Positions 30,819 to 39,863 are shown, counted from the stretch's first letter. The stretch is DNA of 64,000 bases from Methanomicrobiaceae archaeon (GCA_016926855.1 JAFGNT010000009.1:1-64000); one strand, 5' to 3'. The notes: generated from the letters alone by a model not told the origin. Translations and numbers: made by a program.

Positions 30819-31508
30819 ATGAGATTAACCTGGCGTGGCCACTCCTGTTTTGTCCTTGAGGGATCGAAGCGTGTCGTGGTGGACCCGTACGTTCCGTCCG
30901 GCACCGGTGATCTTGCACCCGATATTATTGCGGTCACGCACGGACATGCGGATCATCTTGGCGATACGGTCGCGCTTCGTGCAAAAACCGTTGCCGGAAA
31001 CGAAATTGCGAAGTACCTCGTCGCTCAGGGTATCGATGCGGTGGGGCTGAACCTTGGCGGCAGCATCGAACTTGATGGTGTCCGGTTTACCATGACACCC
31101 GCCCTTCACTCGGGATGGCTTGAAGAGGCGGGGCCCGGGTTCGACGGCGGATCGGCAGCCGGGTATGTCATTCGCATGGACGGCGTATCCGTCTACCACG
31201 CGGGCGATACCGCGCTATTCTCCGATATGACGCTTATTCGTGACCTGTACCGCCCTGACGTGGCACTCCTGCCTATCGGCGGACGCTATACGATGGGGCC
31301 GGAGGAGGCGATGATGGCGGCGAACTTCATCGGGGCTCCGCTTGTCATCCCCATGCATTACAACACATGGCCGGCGATTGAACAGGATCCAACGGCGTTT
31401 CGGCAGGCCCTCGAACGCACTACGGACATCCGGGTGCGGGTGCTTGAGCCGGGTGAGAGCATCGATCTCGGTGACACCGGTCCTGCGAATAAAAAAGAAG
31501 AGACGTGA
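30819..31508 (+). CDS. Metallo-beta-lactamase fold hydrolase (UPF0173)
   Basis: A 229-aa metal-dependent hydrolase of the UlaG/UPF0173 type. Metal ligands are visible: WRGHSCFVLEG at the N terminus, THGHADHLGD near 45-54, ALHSGW, YHAGDTALFSDM near 126-137 and PMHYNTWP near 185. The substrate is unknown. Convergent with nifU; the two stops are only 3 nt apart. Confidence 0.87.
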   Translation: MRLTWRGHSCFVLEGSKRVVVDPYVPSGTGDLAPDIIAVTHGHADHLGDTVALRAKTVAGNEIAKYLVAQGIDAVGLNLGGSIELDGVRFTMTPALHSGWLEEAGPGFDGGSAAGYVIRMDGVSVYHAGDTALFSDMTLIRDLYRPDVALLPIGGRYTMGPEEAMMAANFIGAPLVIPMHYNTWPAIEQDPTAFRQALERTTDIRVRVLEPGESIDLGDTGPANKKEET

Positions 31509-31511
31509 CGA

Positions 31512-31898
31512 TTATTCGGTCCAGGGTTCAAGCCCCATATTTTTCCGGTACTGGTTGATGGCCTCCCGAATTGCGCCCTCCGCGAGCACCGAACAGTGCA
31601 GCTTTTTTTCCGGAAGGCCGCCAAGTGCATCGGAGACCTGCCTGTTTGTCAGTTTCCACGCTTCTTCAAGGGTTTTTCCCTTGATCATCTCCGTTGCCAT
31701 GCTGCTTGACGCGATAGCCGCAGCACACCCGAGCGTCTGGAACTTTACATCCTCTATCCGGTTGTCCCGGATGGTGAGATAGATCTTTGTCGTGTCTCCG
31801 CATTCGGGGCTCCCGACTTCAACAACTGCATCCGCATCCGTAATTTCACCCCCATTTCTCGGGTGCTGGAAATGGTCCATGACGATATCGTTGTACAT
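31512..31898 (-). CDS. nifU: Iron-sulfur cluster scaffold NifU/IscU
   Basis: Scaffold on which [Fe-S] clusters are assembled. The 128-aa protein is the single-domain IscU type with all three cluster cysteines: Cys33 in SPECGD, Cys58 in LGCAAAIASSS and Cys102 in HCSVLAEGAI. It follows the cysteine desulfurase gene by 20 nt on the same strand, which supplies the sulfur. Confidence 0.94.
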   Translation of the reverse strand: MYNDIVMDHFQHPRNGGEITDADAVVEVGSPECGDTTKIYLTIRDNRIEDVKFQTLGCAAAIASSSMATEMIKGKTLEEAWKLTNRQVSDALGGLPEKKLHCSVLAEGAIREAINQYRKNMGLEPWTE

Positions 31899-31918
31899 CC
31901 GGCTATCCTCAGGAATAT

Positions 31919-33103
31919 TTAGATCTTTACCGGTGATAAGGCACGCAGGCGCCGGACTGTCTCCGGGAGTACCGAGAGCACGGTATCGATATCCTCTGCG
32001 GTGGTCATTTCCCCGAGCGAGAAGCGGATCGACGCCCGGGCAAGCGCGGGATCAACGCCGCATGCCATCAGTACGTGGGACGGTAATTCCGATCCCGAGG
32101 TGCACGCACTCCCGGTCGAACAGCAGATTCCCTCGGCATCGAGGAGCATGAGCAGCGCCTCCCCGTCGATCCCCGCAAACGAGACATTGACGTTGCCCGG
32201 AAGCCGAAGGACAGGGTGGCCGTTTACATAGGTGGCCGGAATATCCGCGAGGATTCCCGCGAGCAGACGGTCCCGCATGTCGGCGATTCTCCGGCTGTGC
32301 GCCGCGATATCGGAGGTTGCCCGTTCGATTGCCGCGCCGAGTCCGACGATGCCCGGCAGGTTTTCCGTTCCGGCCCGCCGCGCCGATTCCTGAGCCCCAC
32401 CATGGATAAAAGTGTCGATATTCACTCCGTCCCGGATATAGAGGGCGCCGATCCCTTTCGGGCCGGAGAATTTGTGGGCTGAGAGGGAGAGGAGGTCGAT
32501 GCGCATCGCATCCACGTCGATCGGAACAAAACCTATCGCCTGCACGGCATCGGTGTGGAAGTACACCTCCGCATCTTGTGCGATCCTGCCTATCTCCTCG
32601 ATTGGCTGGATGGTTCCCACCTCATTGTTCGCGGTCATGACCGAGATGAGCACGGTTTCGTCCGTGACCGCCTCGCGGACAGTGTCGGGATCGACTATCC
32701 CGTACCGGTCGACCGGAAGATAGGTGACAGAAAATCCCTGTGTTTCCAGATACCGGCATGTATGGAGCACCGCGTGGTGTTCGATTGCGGTGGTGATGAT
32801 ATGTGTGCCCCGGTGCCTGTTAGCGAGGGCAACGCCTTTTATTGCCCAGTTGTCCGACTCGGTCCCCCCTGCGGTAAAAAACACCTCGGATGGCGATGCA
32901 CCGAGCGCCCGGGCGACACGCCCGCGTGCCTCCGCGACCGCCTTCCGGGAGATGCCGGCAAGCGTATAGAGCGATGAGGGGTTGCCGAACCGTTCGGTAA
33001 AATACGGAAGCATCGCCGCAACCACGTCCGGGTGTGTCGGTGTGGTGGCCGAATGGTCCATGTAGATCAGGCGGGACTGCCGCGTCGGATCGGGTTCGTT
33101 CAT
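31919..33103 (-). CDS. nifS: Cysteine desulfurase NifS/IscS
   Basis: PLP-dependent enzyme that releases sulfur from cysteine for Fe-S cluster assembly. The 394-aa protein shows YMDHSATTPTHPDVVAAM at the N terminus, HTDAVQAIG, the PLP lysine in SLSAHKFSGPKG near residue 205, and the persulfide cysteine in CSTGSACTSG. First gene of a nifS-nifU operon. Confidence 0.95.
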   Translation of the reverse strand: MNEPDPTRQSRLIYMDHSATTPTHPDVVAAMLPYFTERFGNPSSLYTLAGISRKAVAEARGRVARALGASPSEVFFTAGGTESDNWAIKGVALANRHRGTHIITTAIEHHAVLHTCRYLETQGFSVTYLPVDRYGIVDPDTVREAVTDETVLISVMTANNEVGTIQPIEEIGRIAQDAEVYFHTDAVQAIGFVPIDVDAMRIDLLSLSAHKFSGPKGIGALYIRDGVNIDTFIHGGAQESARRAGTENLPGIVGLGAAIERATSDIAAHSRRIADMRDRLLAGILADIPATYVNGHPVLRLPGNVNVSFAGIDGEALLMLLDAEGICCSTGSACTSGSELPSHVLMACGVDPALARASIRFSLGEMTTAEDIDTVLSVLPETVRRLRALSPVKI

Positions 33104-33199
33104 ACGTACCAGAGGGATTCGCTCTTCAGGCCTATTACATATTGCAACGTATCAACCGGAGGGAGCGGAAAAAAGAGAAGTGATCTTTGTGACGGTATT

Positions 33200-34390
33200 T
33201 CAGAAATCGGTCATGACCCGGAACTGGTCGATCTCTTCGCTGTTCAGTTCCTCGAGGAAACCTTCCGCAGCATTTCCGATGTTCTTGCTTGCGGTGATGG
33301 CACGGCCGACGACGATAATGTCCGCACCGGCTGTCAGGGCTTCCTTTACGATCGGCTGGCGGATGCCGCCTGCGGTCGCAATCAGGATTTTCCCTTTTGC
33401 GGCCTTCCGGATTGCCGGGATGTCTCCCCAGTTGTAGTCGCTTCCTTCTGCGTCGATGGCACGGTGCATTTCGACGATATCGGGGGTGGCTCCGCGCTTT
33501 GCGAGCTCGGCAACAACCTTTGCGGGGCCCGTAACATTCAGCATGTCGATGACGGAGTAGATGCCGGTCTTCTTCGCTTCGAGGATGACCTTCTCAATCG
33601 TGCTGATCGGCGCAAGGCCCGAGACGACGACTGCGTCCGCGGATGCGTTTGCAGCCATCCGGGCTTCGAGGTTACCGGTGTCAAGGGTCTTTAAGTCGGC
33701 GATGATGAACGCGTCCGGCCGGATGTTTCTAATCTCCCCGATAACAGCGAGCCCGAACTGTTTGATGAGGGGCGTCCCCGCTTCGATGATCAGGTGGTCG
33801 TTTTTCGGCACCTCCTCAAGCACCTTCCTGACCGTTCCCATGTCCACGAGATCGAGGGCGACCTGCAGATAGGGGGGATCCCACAGGCGCTGGACTTTGA
33901 ATCCCATGACCGCATGGGGTGCCCTGTCTTTTTCGTAGAGCAGGGTGTCCTGTCCCGGAAACTTATCAAAGGCACGTTTTATTGCGAGTTTCATCGCCCC
34001 GTAATTATAGCGGTAGATCCGGTTGAAATCACGTGCTTCGGGGTTGAGATAGATACTCGCGAGGATGACGATTTCCTCAATGTCGGTTTTGCCGAATATC
34101 CCTTCCTCGAGAGAATCAGCCACCGCTTTGGCAACCGCGGCCTGAACAGGGCCGAACATCTCGGTTACCTGCGATTCCTTCTTCAGGGTGACTTTTGGTA
34201 TGATGAGTGTTGCGGGTTTTGCGAGCAGGTTCGGGCGCACGACGGCAAGCAGGGGCGTGTGCCCTGCGGACAAGTGTGATGCCGAATTTGCAAACGCCGT
34301 TCCGACAGGCCCGGTTTTATCCCCGATCAGCAGGTCGATGTGGGCAAGCTCCGGCCCCTCTCCTACGAGTGCTTCTCCGATTAGATACAT
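33200..34390 (-). CDS. fae-hps: Bifunctional formaldehyde-activating enzyme / hexulose-6-phosphate synthase
   Basis: The N-terminal domain (about 1-162) is Fae, which condenses formaldehyde with tetrahydromethanopterin; His17 in ELAHIDLLIG is the catalytic histidine. The C-terminal domain (about 170-396) is Hps, an orotidine decarboxylase-fold enzyme with IADLKTLDTGNLEARMA and ATAGGIRQP. In methanogens this fusion runs in reverse to make ribulose 5-phosphate and capture the released formaldehyde. It complements rpiA earlier in the window. Full length. Confidence 0.95.
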   Translation of the reverse strand: MYLIGEALVGEGPELAHIDLLIGDKTGPVGTAFANSASHLSAGHTPLLAVVRPNLLAKPATLIIPKVTLKKESQVTEMFGPVQAAVAKAVADSLEEGIFGKTDIEEIVILASIYLNPEARDFNRIYRYNYGAMKLAIKRAFDKFPGQDTLLYEKDRAPHAVMGFKVQRLWDPPYLQVALDLVDMGTVRKVLEEVPKNDHLIIEAGTPLIKQFGLAVIGEIRNIRPDAFIIADLKTLDTGNLEARMAANASADAVVVSGLAPISTIEKVILEAKKTGIYSVIDMLNVTGPAKVVAELAKRGATPDIVEMHRAIDAEGSDYNWGDIPAIRKAAKGKILIATAGGIRQPIVKEALTAGADIIVVGRAITASKNIGNAAEGFLEELNSEEIDQFRVMTDF

Positions 34391-34452
34391 AAACGTCTCC
34401 TTACTGAACTATTCATTGGTGCAGTTGTTACATAAAGGTACGGAAAAATGAG

Positions 34453-34621
34453 TGGGGTCGGTGAGATTTGAACTCACGATCGACGGGTCTCTCCGACATG
34501 CGAATGAGCACTTTTGCATCAGTGCTCCAACGGATCATCATCCTTGAATCAGGAGACCCATTGTTCATCATACGCAAAGACCGCTGGAGCCCGTCGCCAT
34601 GCCGGACTAGGCCACGACCCC
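34453..34621 (-). tRNA. tRNA-Trp(CCA) with intron
   Basis: Acceptor stem GGGGTCG (34615-34621) pairs with CGACCCC (34454-34460), discriminator A at 34453. The D arm is GCC...GGC. Anticodon stem ACGGG/CCCGT surrounds loop CTCCAG+A with anticodon CCA. T arm is GTGAG-TTCAAAT-CTCAC. An intron interrupts after position 37. No CCA is encoded. The splice junctions form a standard bulge-helix-bulge: central helix CTCC/GGAG with 3-nt bulges AGC and AGA. Confidence 0.96.
34489..34583 (-). ncRNA. tRNA-Trp intron carrying a C/D box 2'-O-methylation guide RNA
   Basis: The 95-nt intron contains, in order on the minus strand, C box ATGATGA (34565-34571), D' box CTGA (34549-34552), C' box ATGATGA (34535-34541) and D box CTGA (34519-34522). 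By the N+5 rule the D guide (GGAGCA...) pairs with the anticodon loop and points to C34. The D' guide (GGGTCTC) pairs across the 3' splice site and points to position 39 (a C here). This is the euryarchaeal tRNA-Trp intron that guides modification at 34 and 39 of its own precursor. Confidence 0.93.
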
Positions 34622-34720
34622 CCGGATTGCAGTAGATACAAAGCGGTAACGGAATTTAAGAATTGTGATATGAAACAAAAGAAATAACCATAAAACGTCC
34701 TGCGCCAGATGTACTATACA

Positions 34721-36421
34721 ATGGTTGAGGGAAGTTATGCAAGCGGGATCTCTACAACACCGCTGATGGGGCTGACTATCGGCGAAATGCTGAAGCGGAT
34801 CTGTGATTCTTATCCGGATACCGAAGCGGTTGTCTCCGTGGAACAGAACATCCGGTATACGTACCGGGAGTTCCTCGGGAAGGTGGAAGAGGTTGCACGC
34901 GGCCTGATGGCACTTGATGTCGAAAAGGGAGACCGTGTCGGCATCTGGGCGATGAACTACGCGGAATGGGTGGTTGTCCAGTTTGCATCCGCGAAGATCG
35001 GGGCGATCATGGTAAACCTGAACCCCGCATACCGGACCTATGAGCTCGAATACGTGCTCAAACAGGCCGAAATTCACACCATTCTCCTGCAGGGACGCTT
35101 TAAGACGTCGGACTATGTCGGGATGTTTTACGAGGCGTGCCCTGAGGCGATCGAAAGCCGTCCGGGCAGAATTAAAAGCGACAAATTCCCTTTCCTCAGA
35201 AACGTGGTTTTCATCGGTGATATCCCCTATAACGGGATGTTCATGTGGAACGAGATGATTGATAAGGGCCAGAACATCAGCCGGGACGAACTCGCGGAGC
35301 GTGAGGAGTCACTCACATTCGACGATCCCATCAATATCCAGTATACGAGCGGAACGACGGGATTTCCGAAAGGTGTCGTGCTGACCCATCATAATGTCCT
35401 GAATAACGGGTATTTCATCGGCGAAGGGATGAAATTCACCGAAAAAGACCGCCTCTGCATCCCTGTGCCCTTCTATCACTGCTTCGGCATGGTACTCTCG
35501 AACCTCGCCTGCGTCACTCACGGCTCCACCATGGTCCTTCCCTCTCCTACGTTCGACGCCGAAGCCGTGCTGCGAACGGTGCAGGAAGAGCGCTGCACCG
35601 CACTCCACGGCGTTCCTACGATGTTTATCGCTGAGCTGCGGCACCCGAATTTTTCCAAATATTCGTATGATACGCTCCGGACCGGCATCATGGCAGGCTC
35701 GCCGTGCCCCGTCGAGGTGATGAAGGAAGTCAATACCCGCATGAACATGTCGGAGATCGTGATCGTGTACGGGCAGACCGAGACGTCGCCCGGCATCACG
35801 ATGACCACCACCGACGATCCGATCGAGCGGCGTGTTTCGACGGTGGGAAGGACGTTTCCCCATGTGGAGCTCAAGATCGTAGATCCCCAGACCCAGAAGA
35901 TGGTCCTTAAGGGGATGCCGGGCGAGATCTGCGCACGGGGCTATGTCGTGATGAAGTGCTACTACAACAACCCGAGCGCTACGCATTCCACCATCGATGC
36001 AAACGGGTGGAACCATACGGGCGACTTGGGCGAGATGGACGAAGAGGGCTATATCCGCATTGTCGGCCGCTTAAAGGACATGGTCATTCGCGGCGGCGAA
36101 AACATCTACCCGCGGGAAATCGAGGAATTCCTGCACATGCACCCGAAAATCCAGGATGCATACGTTTTCGGTGTGCCTGATGTGAAATATGGCGAGGAGC
36201 TGATGGCGTGGGTGAAGCCCGAGGACGGCCTGGAGCTCACCGATCAGGAGATTCGCGACTGGTGCACGGGTAAGATTGCGAGGTATAAAATCCCCCGCTA
36301 TTTCAAGTTCGTCGACGAGTTCCCGATGACTGTTTCCGGCAAGATCCAGAAGTTCAAGATGCGGGAGGCAGCCATCGAAGAGCTCAATCTCGAGGAAGCC
36401 TCACAAATCGAGACTGCCTGA
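34721..36421 (+). CDS. Acyl-CoA synthetase (AMP-forming, medium/long-chain type)
   Basis: A 566-aa AMP-binding enzyme that activates a carboxylic acid, probably a fatty or branched acid, to its CoA ester. Motifs: YTSGTTGFPKGVVLTHHN, the VYGQTETSPGIT motif, GRLKDMVIRGGENIYPREIEE and the catalytic lysine in PMTVSGKIQKFKMRE. It differs from acsA earlier in the window and is closer to bacterial FadD3/long-chain types, so acquisition from bacteria is possible. A TATA-like CATAAAA at 34690-34696 suggests a leaderless start at ATG 34721; ATG 34709 is the alternative. Confidence 0.85.
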   Translation: MVEGSYASGISTTPLMGLTIGEMLKRICDSYPDTEAVVSVEQNIRYTYREFLGKVEEVARGLMALDVEKGDRVGIWAMNYAEWVVVQFASAKIGAIMVNLNPAYRTYELEYVLKQAEIHTILLQGRFKTSDYVGMFYEACPEAIESRPGRIKSDKFPFLRNVVFIGDIPYNGMFMWNEMIDKGQNISRDELAEREESLTFDDPINIQYTSGTTGFPKGVVLTHHNVLNNGYFIGEGMKFTEKDRLCIPVPFYHCFGMVLSNLACVTHGSTMVLPSPTFDAEAVLRTVQEERCTALHGVPTMFIAELRHPNFSKYSYDTLRTGIMAGSPCPVEVMKEVNTRMNMSEIVIVYGQTETSPGITMTTTDDPIERRVSTVGRTFPHVELKIVDPQTQKMVLKGMPGEICARGYVVMKCYYNNPSATHSTIDANGWNHTGDLGEMDEEGYIRIVGRLKDMVIRGGENIYPREIEEFLHMHPKIQDAYVFGVPDVKYGEELMAWVKPEDGLELTDQEIRDWCTGKIARYKIPRYFKFVDEFPMTVSGKIQKFKMREAAIEELNLEEASQIETA

Positions 36422-36424
36422 ACC

Positions 36425-36441
36425 TTTTTTTTAAAAAAAAA
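36425..36441. terminator. Bidirectional T/A-tract terminator
   Basis: Eight T followed by nine A residues occupy most of the 31-bp gap between the convergent acyl-CoA synthetase and dadD genes. Each strand therefore reads a long U-tract just after its stop codon, so one short element can terminate both genes. Confidence 0.6.
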
Positions 36442-36452
36442 TAATTTCCTGG

Positions 36453-37781
36453 TTACGCGCCGTTGGCACGTAAAACAAGGCTGGATGCGGCTTTTTCCGC
36501 CCCGGTGAGAATCGCGTCTTCACCGGGGATGAATCCCTCGTTCATCAGGACGCGGCCCTGGCAGAAGACGGTTCTTACCGCACTCCCCGCGCAGGCATAG
36601 ACGATGTTGGAGACCGTATGGTGGCGGGGAACCATGCAGGGGCTCCTCTGATCCAGCAGCACGAGATCGGCGGGAGCGCCCGCCTCGATACGGCCTGTGC
36701 CGAACCCGAGCGCCCGTGCCCCGTTCTCCGTCGCCATAAGGAGAGCCTCGGTGGCCGGAAGGAGGGTATCCGAATTCCAGAAAAATTTCTGGAGCAGCGC
36801 AGCGAATTTCATCTCCTCGAAGATGTCGAGATTATTGTTCGAGGCGCAGCCGTCCGTTCCGAGGGTGACGGATGCACCCGCCGCATGCAGCCAGTGGTAG
36901 GGCATGGCCCGGTTCACCGCGAGCTTCATATTGCTTGCGGGGTTGTGGGAGACGAACACCCCGCGTTTGCCGAGCAGATCGCATTCGGCACGCTCCAGCC
37001 AGCAGCAGTGGGCGGCGACAGTCCGGGGGGTGAGGCACCCGCAGGAATCGAGGAGTGCTGCAGGTCGCATCCCGGTCTGCTCGACGCAGTCGTTAACCTC
37101 TTTTTCGGTCTCGCTCAGGTGAATGTGGATGCCGATGTTCTGTTCTTCACTGTAGGCGGCGCACCATTCCAGCCCCTCCTTCGAGACGGTATAGATCGCA
37201 TGGGGGCCGACCGCGGCGCGTATACGCGGATTGTCCATCCGTTTGACGGCACTCACCAGGGTTTCCGTCGCCTTGATCTCTGTTTCGCGTTTTTCCTCGT
37301 CGAAGAGATCGATAAAGCCGTATGCAAACTGTGCTTTCAGGCCGGCCTCGTCGACCGCCCGTGCCGCATCTTCCATGAAGAAGTACATGTCGTTGAATGC
37401 GACGGTTCCGCTCCGGATCATCTCGAGGCACGCGAGTCTGGTGCCCCAGTAGACGTCTTCACCGGTGAGGTGCGCCTCGAGCGGCCAGATCTTTTCGGAC
37501 AGCCACTCCTGCAGGTGCATGTCGTCCGCGTACCCCCGTAAGAGCGTCATCGCTGCGTGCGTGTGCGTGTTTGTGCACCCCGGGATGGCGATGCGGCCGC
37601 TCCCGTCGATGATAAAATCCGCCTCCCCCGCATAGTCGCGCCGGATATTTACCCCGACTGCGCCGATACGCCCGTCACGGGTGATGAAAATATCCGCGTT
37701 CCTGTCACCGAGGGTGACGTCCGCAATAATATGCGATACGCCCTCCTCATAGAGCCCGCTGTCTGTGTCGGATTGTTTCAT
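36453..37781 (-). CDS. dadD: 5'-deoxyadenosine deaminase DadD
   Basis: Amidohydrolase that deaminates 5'-deoxyadenosine, S-adenosylhomocysteine and methylthioadenosine, by-products of SAM enzymes. The 442-aa protein has the metal ligands in CTNTHTHAAMTL, HLSETEKEV, the AAHCCWLE histidine and the GTDGCASNNNLD aspartate. It begins in a 4-nt overlap with the stop of the preceding phosphorylase gene, which can process the resulting inosine-type products. The pairing matches the methanogen salvage scheme and separates it from generic guanine or cytosine deaminases. Confidence 0.88.
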   Translation of the reverse strand: MKQSDTDSGLYEEGVSHIIADVTLGDRNADIFITRDGRIGAVGVNIRRDYAGEADFIIDGSGRIAIPGCTNTHTHAAMTLLRGYADDMHLQEWLSEKIWPLEAHLTGEDVYWGTRLACLEMIRSGTVAFNDMYFFMEDAARAVDEAGLKAQFAYGFIDLFDEEKRETEIKATETLVSAVKRMDNPRIRAAVGPHAIYTVSKEGLEWCAAYSEEQNIGIHIHLSETEKEVNDCVEQTGMRPAALLDSCGCLTPRTVAAHCCWLERAECDLLGKRGVFVSHNPASNMKLAVNRAMPYHWLHAAGASVTLGTDGCASNNNLDIFEEMKFAALLQKFFWNSDTLLPATEALLMATENGARALGFGTGRIEAGAPADLVLLDQRSPCMVPRHHTVSNIVYACAGSAVRTVFCQGRVLMNEGFIPGEDAILTGAEKAASSLVLRANGA

Positions 37782-38449
37782 GCCATTTTCTCCACGATTG
37801 TCCTGACGATATCCCCGGTCCGCCGGCGGTGAATCCGTGATGTCTCGAGGATGTGTTCATAGGTGAGGACGTCGCCTCCCAGCCCGTGCGCATAATTGTC
37901 GATGGTGCAGAGCGCGGCAAACACCATGCCGAGTTCACAGGCAAGCGTCGCTTCGGAGGCGACGGTCATCCCGACCACGTCGGCAATCCGGGCGAGCGCC
38001 TGCACTTCGGCCTGTGTCTCGATTCGCGGGCCCTTTGTCTGCACGTATACGCCGCTGTACTGTGCTTCGGGAACCAGCGATGCGAGTTGACGGGCGAGCG
38101 CTTCGTCAAGCCCGGGGTTTACGTGCTCGATTGCATGGTCATGGATAGAGGGAATGTCCGTCATGCTGATGTAATCCGAGGGGATGAGTAGCGATCCGGG
38201 AGGGATGTCCTGTTTGAGCGATCCCGCCGACCCGAATGCCACGACCCGCTCAACACCTGAAATAGCGAGGGCTGCCATCGATGCCCGGTAATTGATGCGG
38301 TGCGGGGGAAGCCCGTACTGGTGCCGCATCAGGAGTGCAAAATCCCCGGTATATACTTCGGCAGGGCCGAATGGGGTGGATATCCGCTCTTTTCTAAGGT
38401 CCGGAAGATCGGAGAAGAGAAGACTCGTGCCGCCGACGATCCCAAGCAT
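37778..38449 (-). CDS. Purine nucleoside phosphorylase, methylthioinosine/MTA type
   Basis: Splits a 5'-modified purine nucleoside with phosphate, probably 5'-methylthioinosine or 5'-deoxyinosine formed by DadD. The 223-aa protein is a short PNP/MTAP-II family member with LGIVGGTSLL, the phosphate-binding RHQYGLPPHRINYRA region, AFGSAGSLKQDIPPGSLLIP, and the substrate loop MTVASEATLACELGM. The product is inferred from its operon with dadD; it could also act on MTA directly. Confidence 0.83.
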   Translation of the reverse strand: MLGIVGGTSLLFSDLPDLRKERISTPFGPAEVYTGDFALLMRHQYGLPPHRINYRASMAALAISGVERVVAFGSAGSLKQDIPPGSLLIPSDYISMTDIPSIHDHAIEHVNPGLDEALARQLASLVPEAQYSGVYVQTKGPRIETQAEVQALARIADVVGMTVASEATLACELGMVFAALCTIDNYAHGLGGDVLTYEHILETSRIHRRRTGDIVRTIVEKMA

Positions 38450-38561
38450 CAGGAGTCGCCTCCCGGTATGCTGCCTCGATTCATTGATTTCCTCCCTATT
38501 CTGTGAGAACTCCTCCTATTTTTGTGCTCCCCTCCTGCCCCGCGATGGAACGGGAGGCCTG

Positions 38562-39734
38562 ATGCGATTCCTCGGGCTTTACATAGGTGCGGGGACAATT
38601 GCTTCGGGAATGGGATCCTTTCATATCGTACCTGCGGTGGCGATTAAAAACGGCACCTGTACGGATGTGTATTTTCAGCGTGTCGAGGAGATCCTGAAAG
38701 AGGAAGGCATCAACCCTCTTGTCACCATGGAGGTGGCGGCTGCGGCGCTCCCGTCGTCGTGGGGCGTGTTCTGCGGCCTTGACGATGTGCTCACCCTCGT
38801 AGAGGGGCTCAGCGTCGATGTCACCGCAATGCCGGAAGGGAGCATCTTTTATCCGGGCGAGCCGGTGCTGCGCATCACCGGCCGGTATACCAATTTCGGC
38901 AGGCTCGAAACAGCACTCCTCGGTTTTCTCTGCCATGCGTCGGGGATTGCGACGGCGGCGGCACGCATACGGACGATCGCCGGTGATATCCCGGTATACT
39001 CGTTCGGGTCGCGACGGCAGCACCCGGCGCTCGCCACCATGATCGAGCGTGCCGCATGGATCGGCGGGGTGGACGGGGTGTCAAACACCTGCGCCCCGGA
39101 CGGCATCCCGCTCGCAGGGACGATGCCGCACGCGTTCGTGATGTGCTATCCCTCCCCCTCGGATGCGTGGGAGTCCTTCATGCGCCGTGCGCCCCCGGGT
39201 GTTCCGCGGGTGATGCTCTGCGACACCGTCTGCGACGAAAAACAGGAAGCACTCCGGGCCGCCGCGCTCGGGTGCGACGCCGTCCGGCTCGACACCCCCC
39301 GGTCGCGCCGCGGGAGCATGCGATCCATCATCGAGGAGGTCCGGTGGGAGCTCGACGCCCGCGGGTACGAGCACGTGAAGATATTCCTCTCGGGCGGCCT
39401 CACGCACGAGGACGTGGCGGCCTACAAAGACATCGTCGACGCCTTCGGTGTGGGGGGTGCGATCGCAAACGCCCCGGTCATCGATTTCAGCCTCGACATC
39501 GTGGAGATCGAAGGAAAAATCACGGCAAAGCGGGGAAAGAAAAGCGGCGTGAAGCAGGTCTACCGCCTTCCCGGCGGCGGCAGGGCCCTCCTGCCCGTAG
39601 GCCGGGAGGCCCCGCCGGGCGCAATCCCGCTTCTCGGGGACGTGATACGGCAGGGCGAGGTGCTTGTCCGCGAGGACTGCCACGCGGCGCGAAAACGGCT
39701 CGCCGGGGCCCTTTCCGGGATGGCCGCCGACTGA
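38562..39734 (+). CDS. Nicotinate phosphoribosyltransferase family protein
   Basis: Catalyses formation of nicotinate mononucleotide from nicotinate in NAD salvage. The 390-aa protein has the type-II fold marks: FGSRRQHPAL near residues 147-156, GVDGVSNTCAP, LCDTVCDEKQEA, RLDTPRSRRG and IFLSGGLTHEDV. A GGGAGG ribosome binding site lies 6 nt before ATG 38562; a longer in-frame opening from 38292 runs antisense through the phosphorylase gene and is rejected. The 3' half is strikingly GC-rich compared with the island that follows. Confidence 0.88.
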   Translation: MRFLGLYIGAGTIASGMGSFHIVPAVAIKNGTCTDVYFQRVEEILKEEGINPLVTMEVAAAALPSSWGVFCGLDDVLTLVEGLSVDVTAMPEGSIFYPGEPVLRITGRYTNFGRLETALLGFLCHASGIATAAARIRTIAGDIPVYSFGSRRQHPALATMIERAAWIGGVDGVSNTCAPDGIPLAGTMPHAFVMCYPSPSDAWESFMRRAPPGVPRVMLCDTVCDEKQEALRAAALGCDAVRLDTPRSRRGSMRSIIEEVRWELDARGYEHVKIFLSGGLTHEDVAAYKDIVDAFGVGGAIANAPVIDFSLDIVEIEGKITAKRGKKSGVKQVYRLPGGGRALLPVGREAPPGAIPLLGDVIRQGEVLVREDCHAARKRLAGALSGMAAD

Positions 39735-39762
39735 TCGCCGACATCCAAACAGAGGGCTTTTT

Positions 39763-39791
39763 TAACGTACCACGCCTATATGATATAGCAC
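39763..39791 (+). promoter_or_regulatory. Promoter of tRNA-Ala copy 1
   Basis: The 29 nt before the tRNA include CTATATGATATA, a TATA-like element at the right distance. The same block, with four mismatches, precedes the second complete tRNA-Ala gene at 43507-43535, which shows that promoter and tRNA were duplicated together. Confidence 0.6.
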
Positions 39792-39863
39792 GGGCCGATA
39801 GATCAGGGGAAGATCGCTACCTTGGCATGGTAGAGGCCGCGGGTTCAATTCCCGCTCGGTCCA
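39792..39863 (+). tRNA. tRNA-Ala(GGC), complete copy 1
   Basis: Acceptor GGGCCGA pairs with TCGGTCC and contains the G3:U70 wobble that identifies alanine tRNA. D arm GATC-AGGGGAA-GATC, anticodon stem CTACC/GGTAG with loop TTGGCAT (anticodon GGC), T arm GCGGG-TTCAATT-CCCGC, discriminator A73. CCA is not encoded. A TTTTT tract follows. Its 3' 66 bp recur exactly at 42713-42778. Confidence 0.96.
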
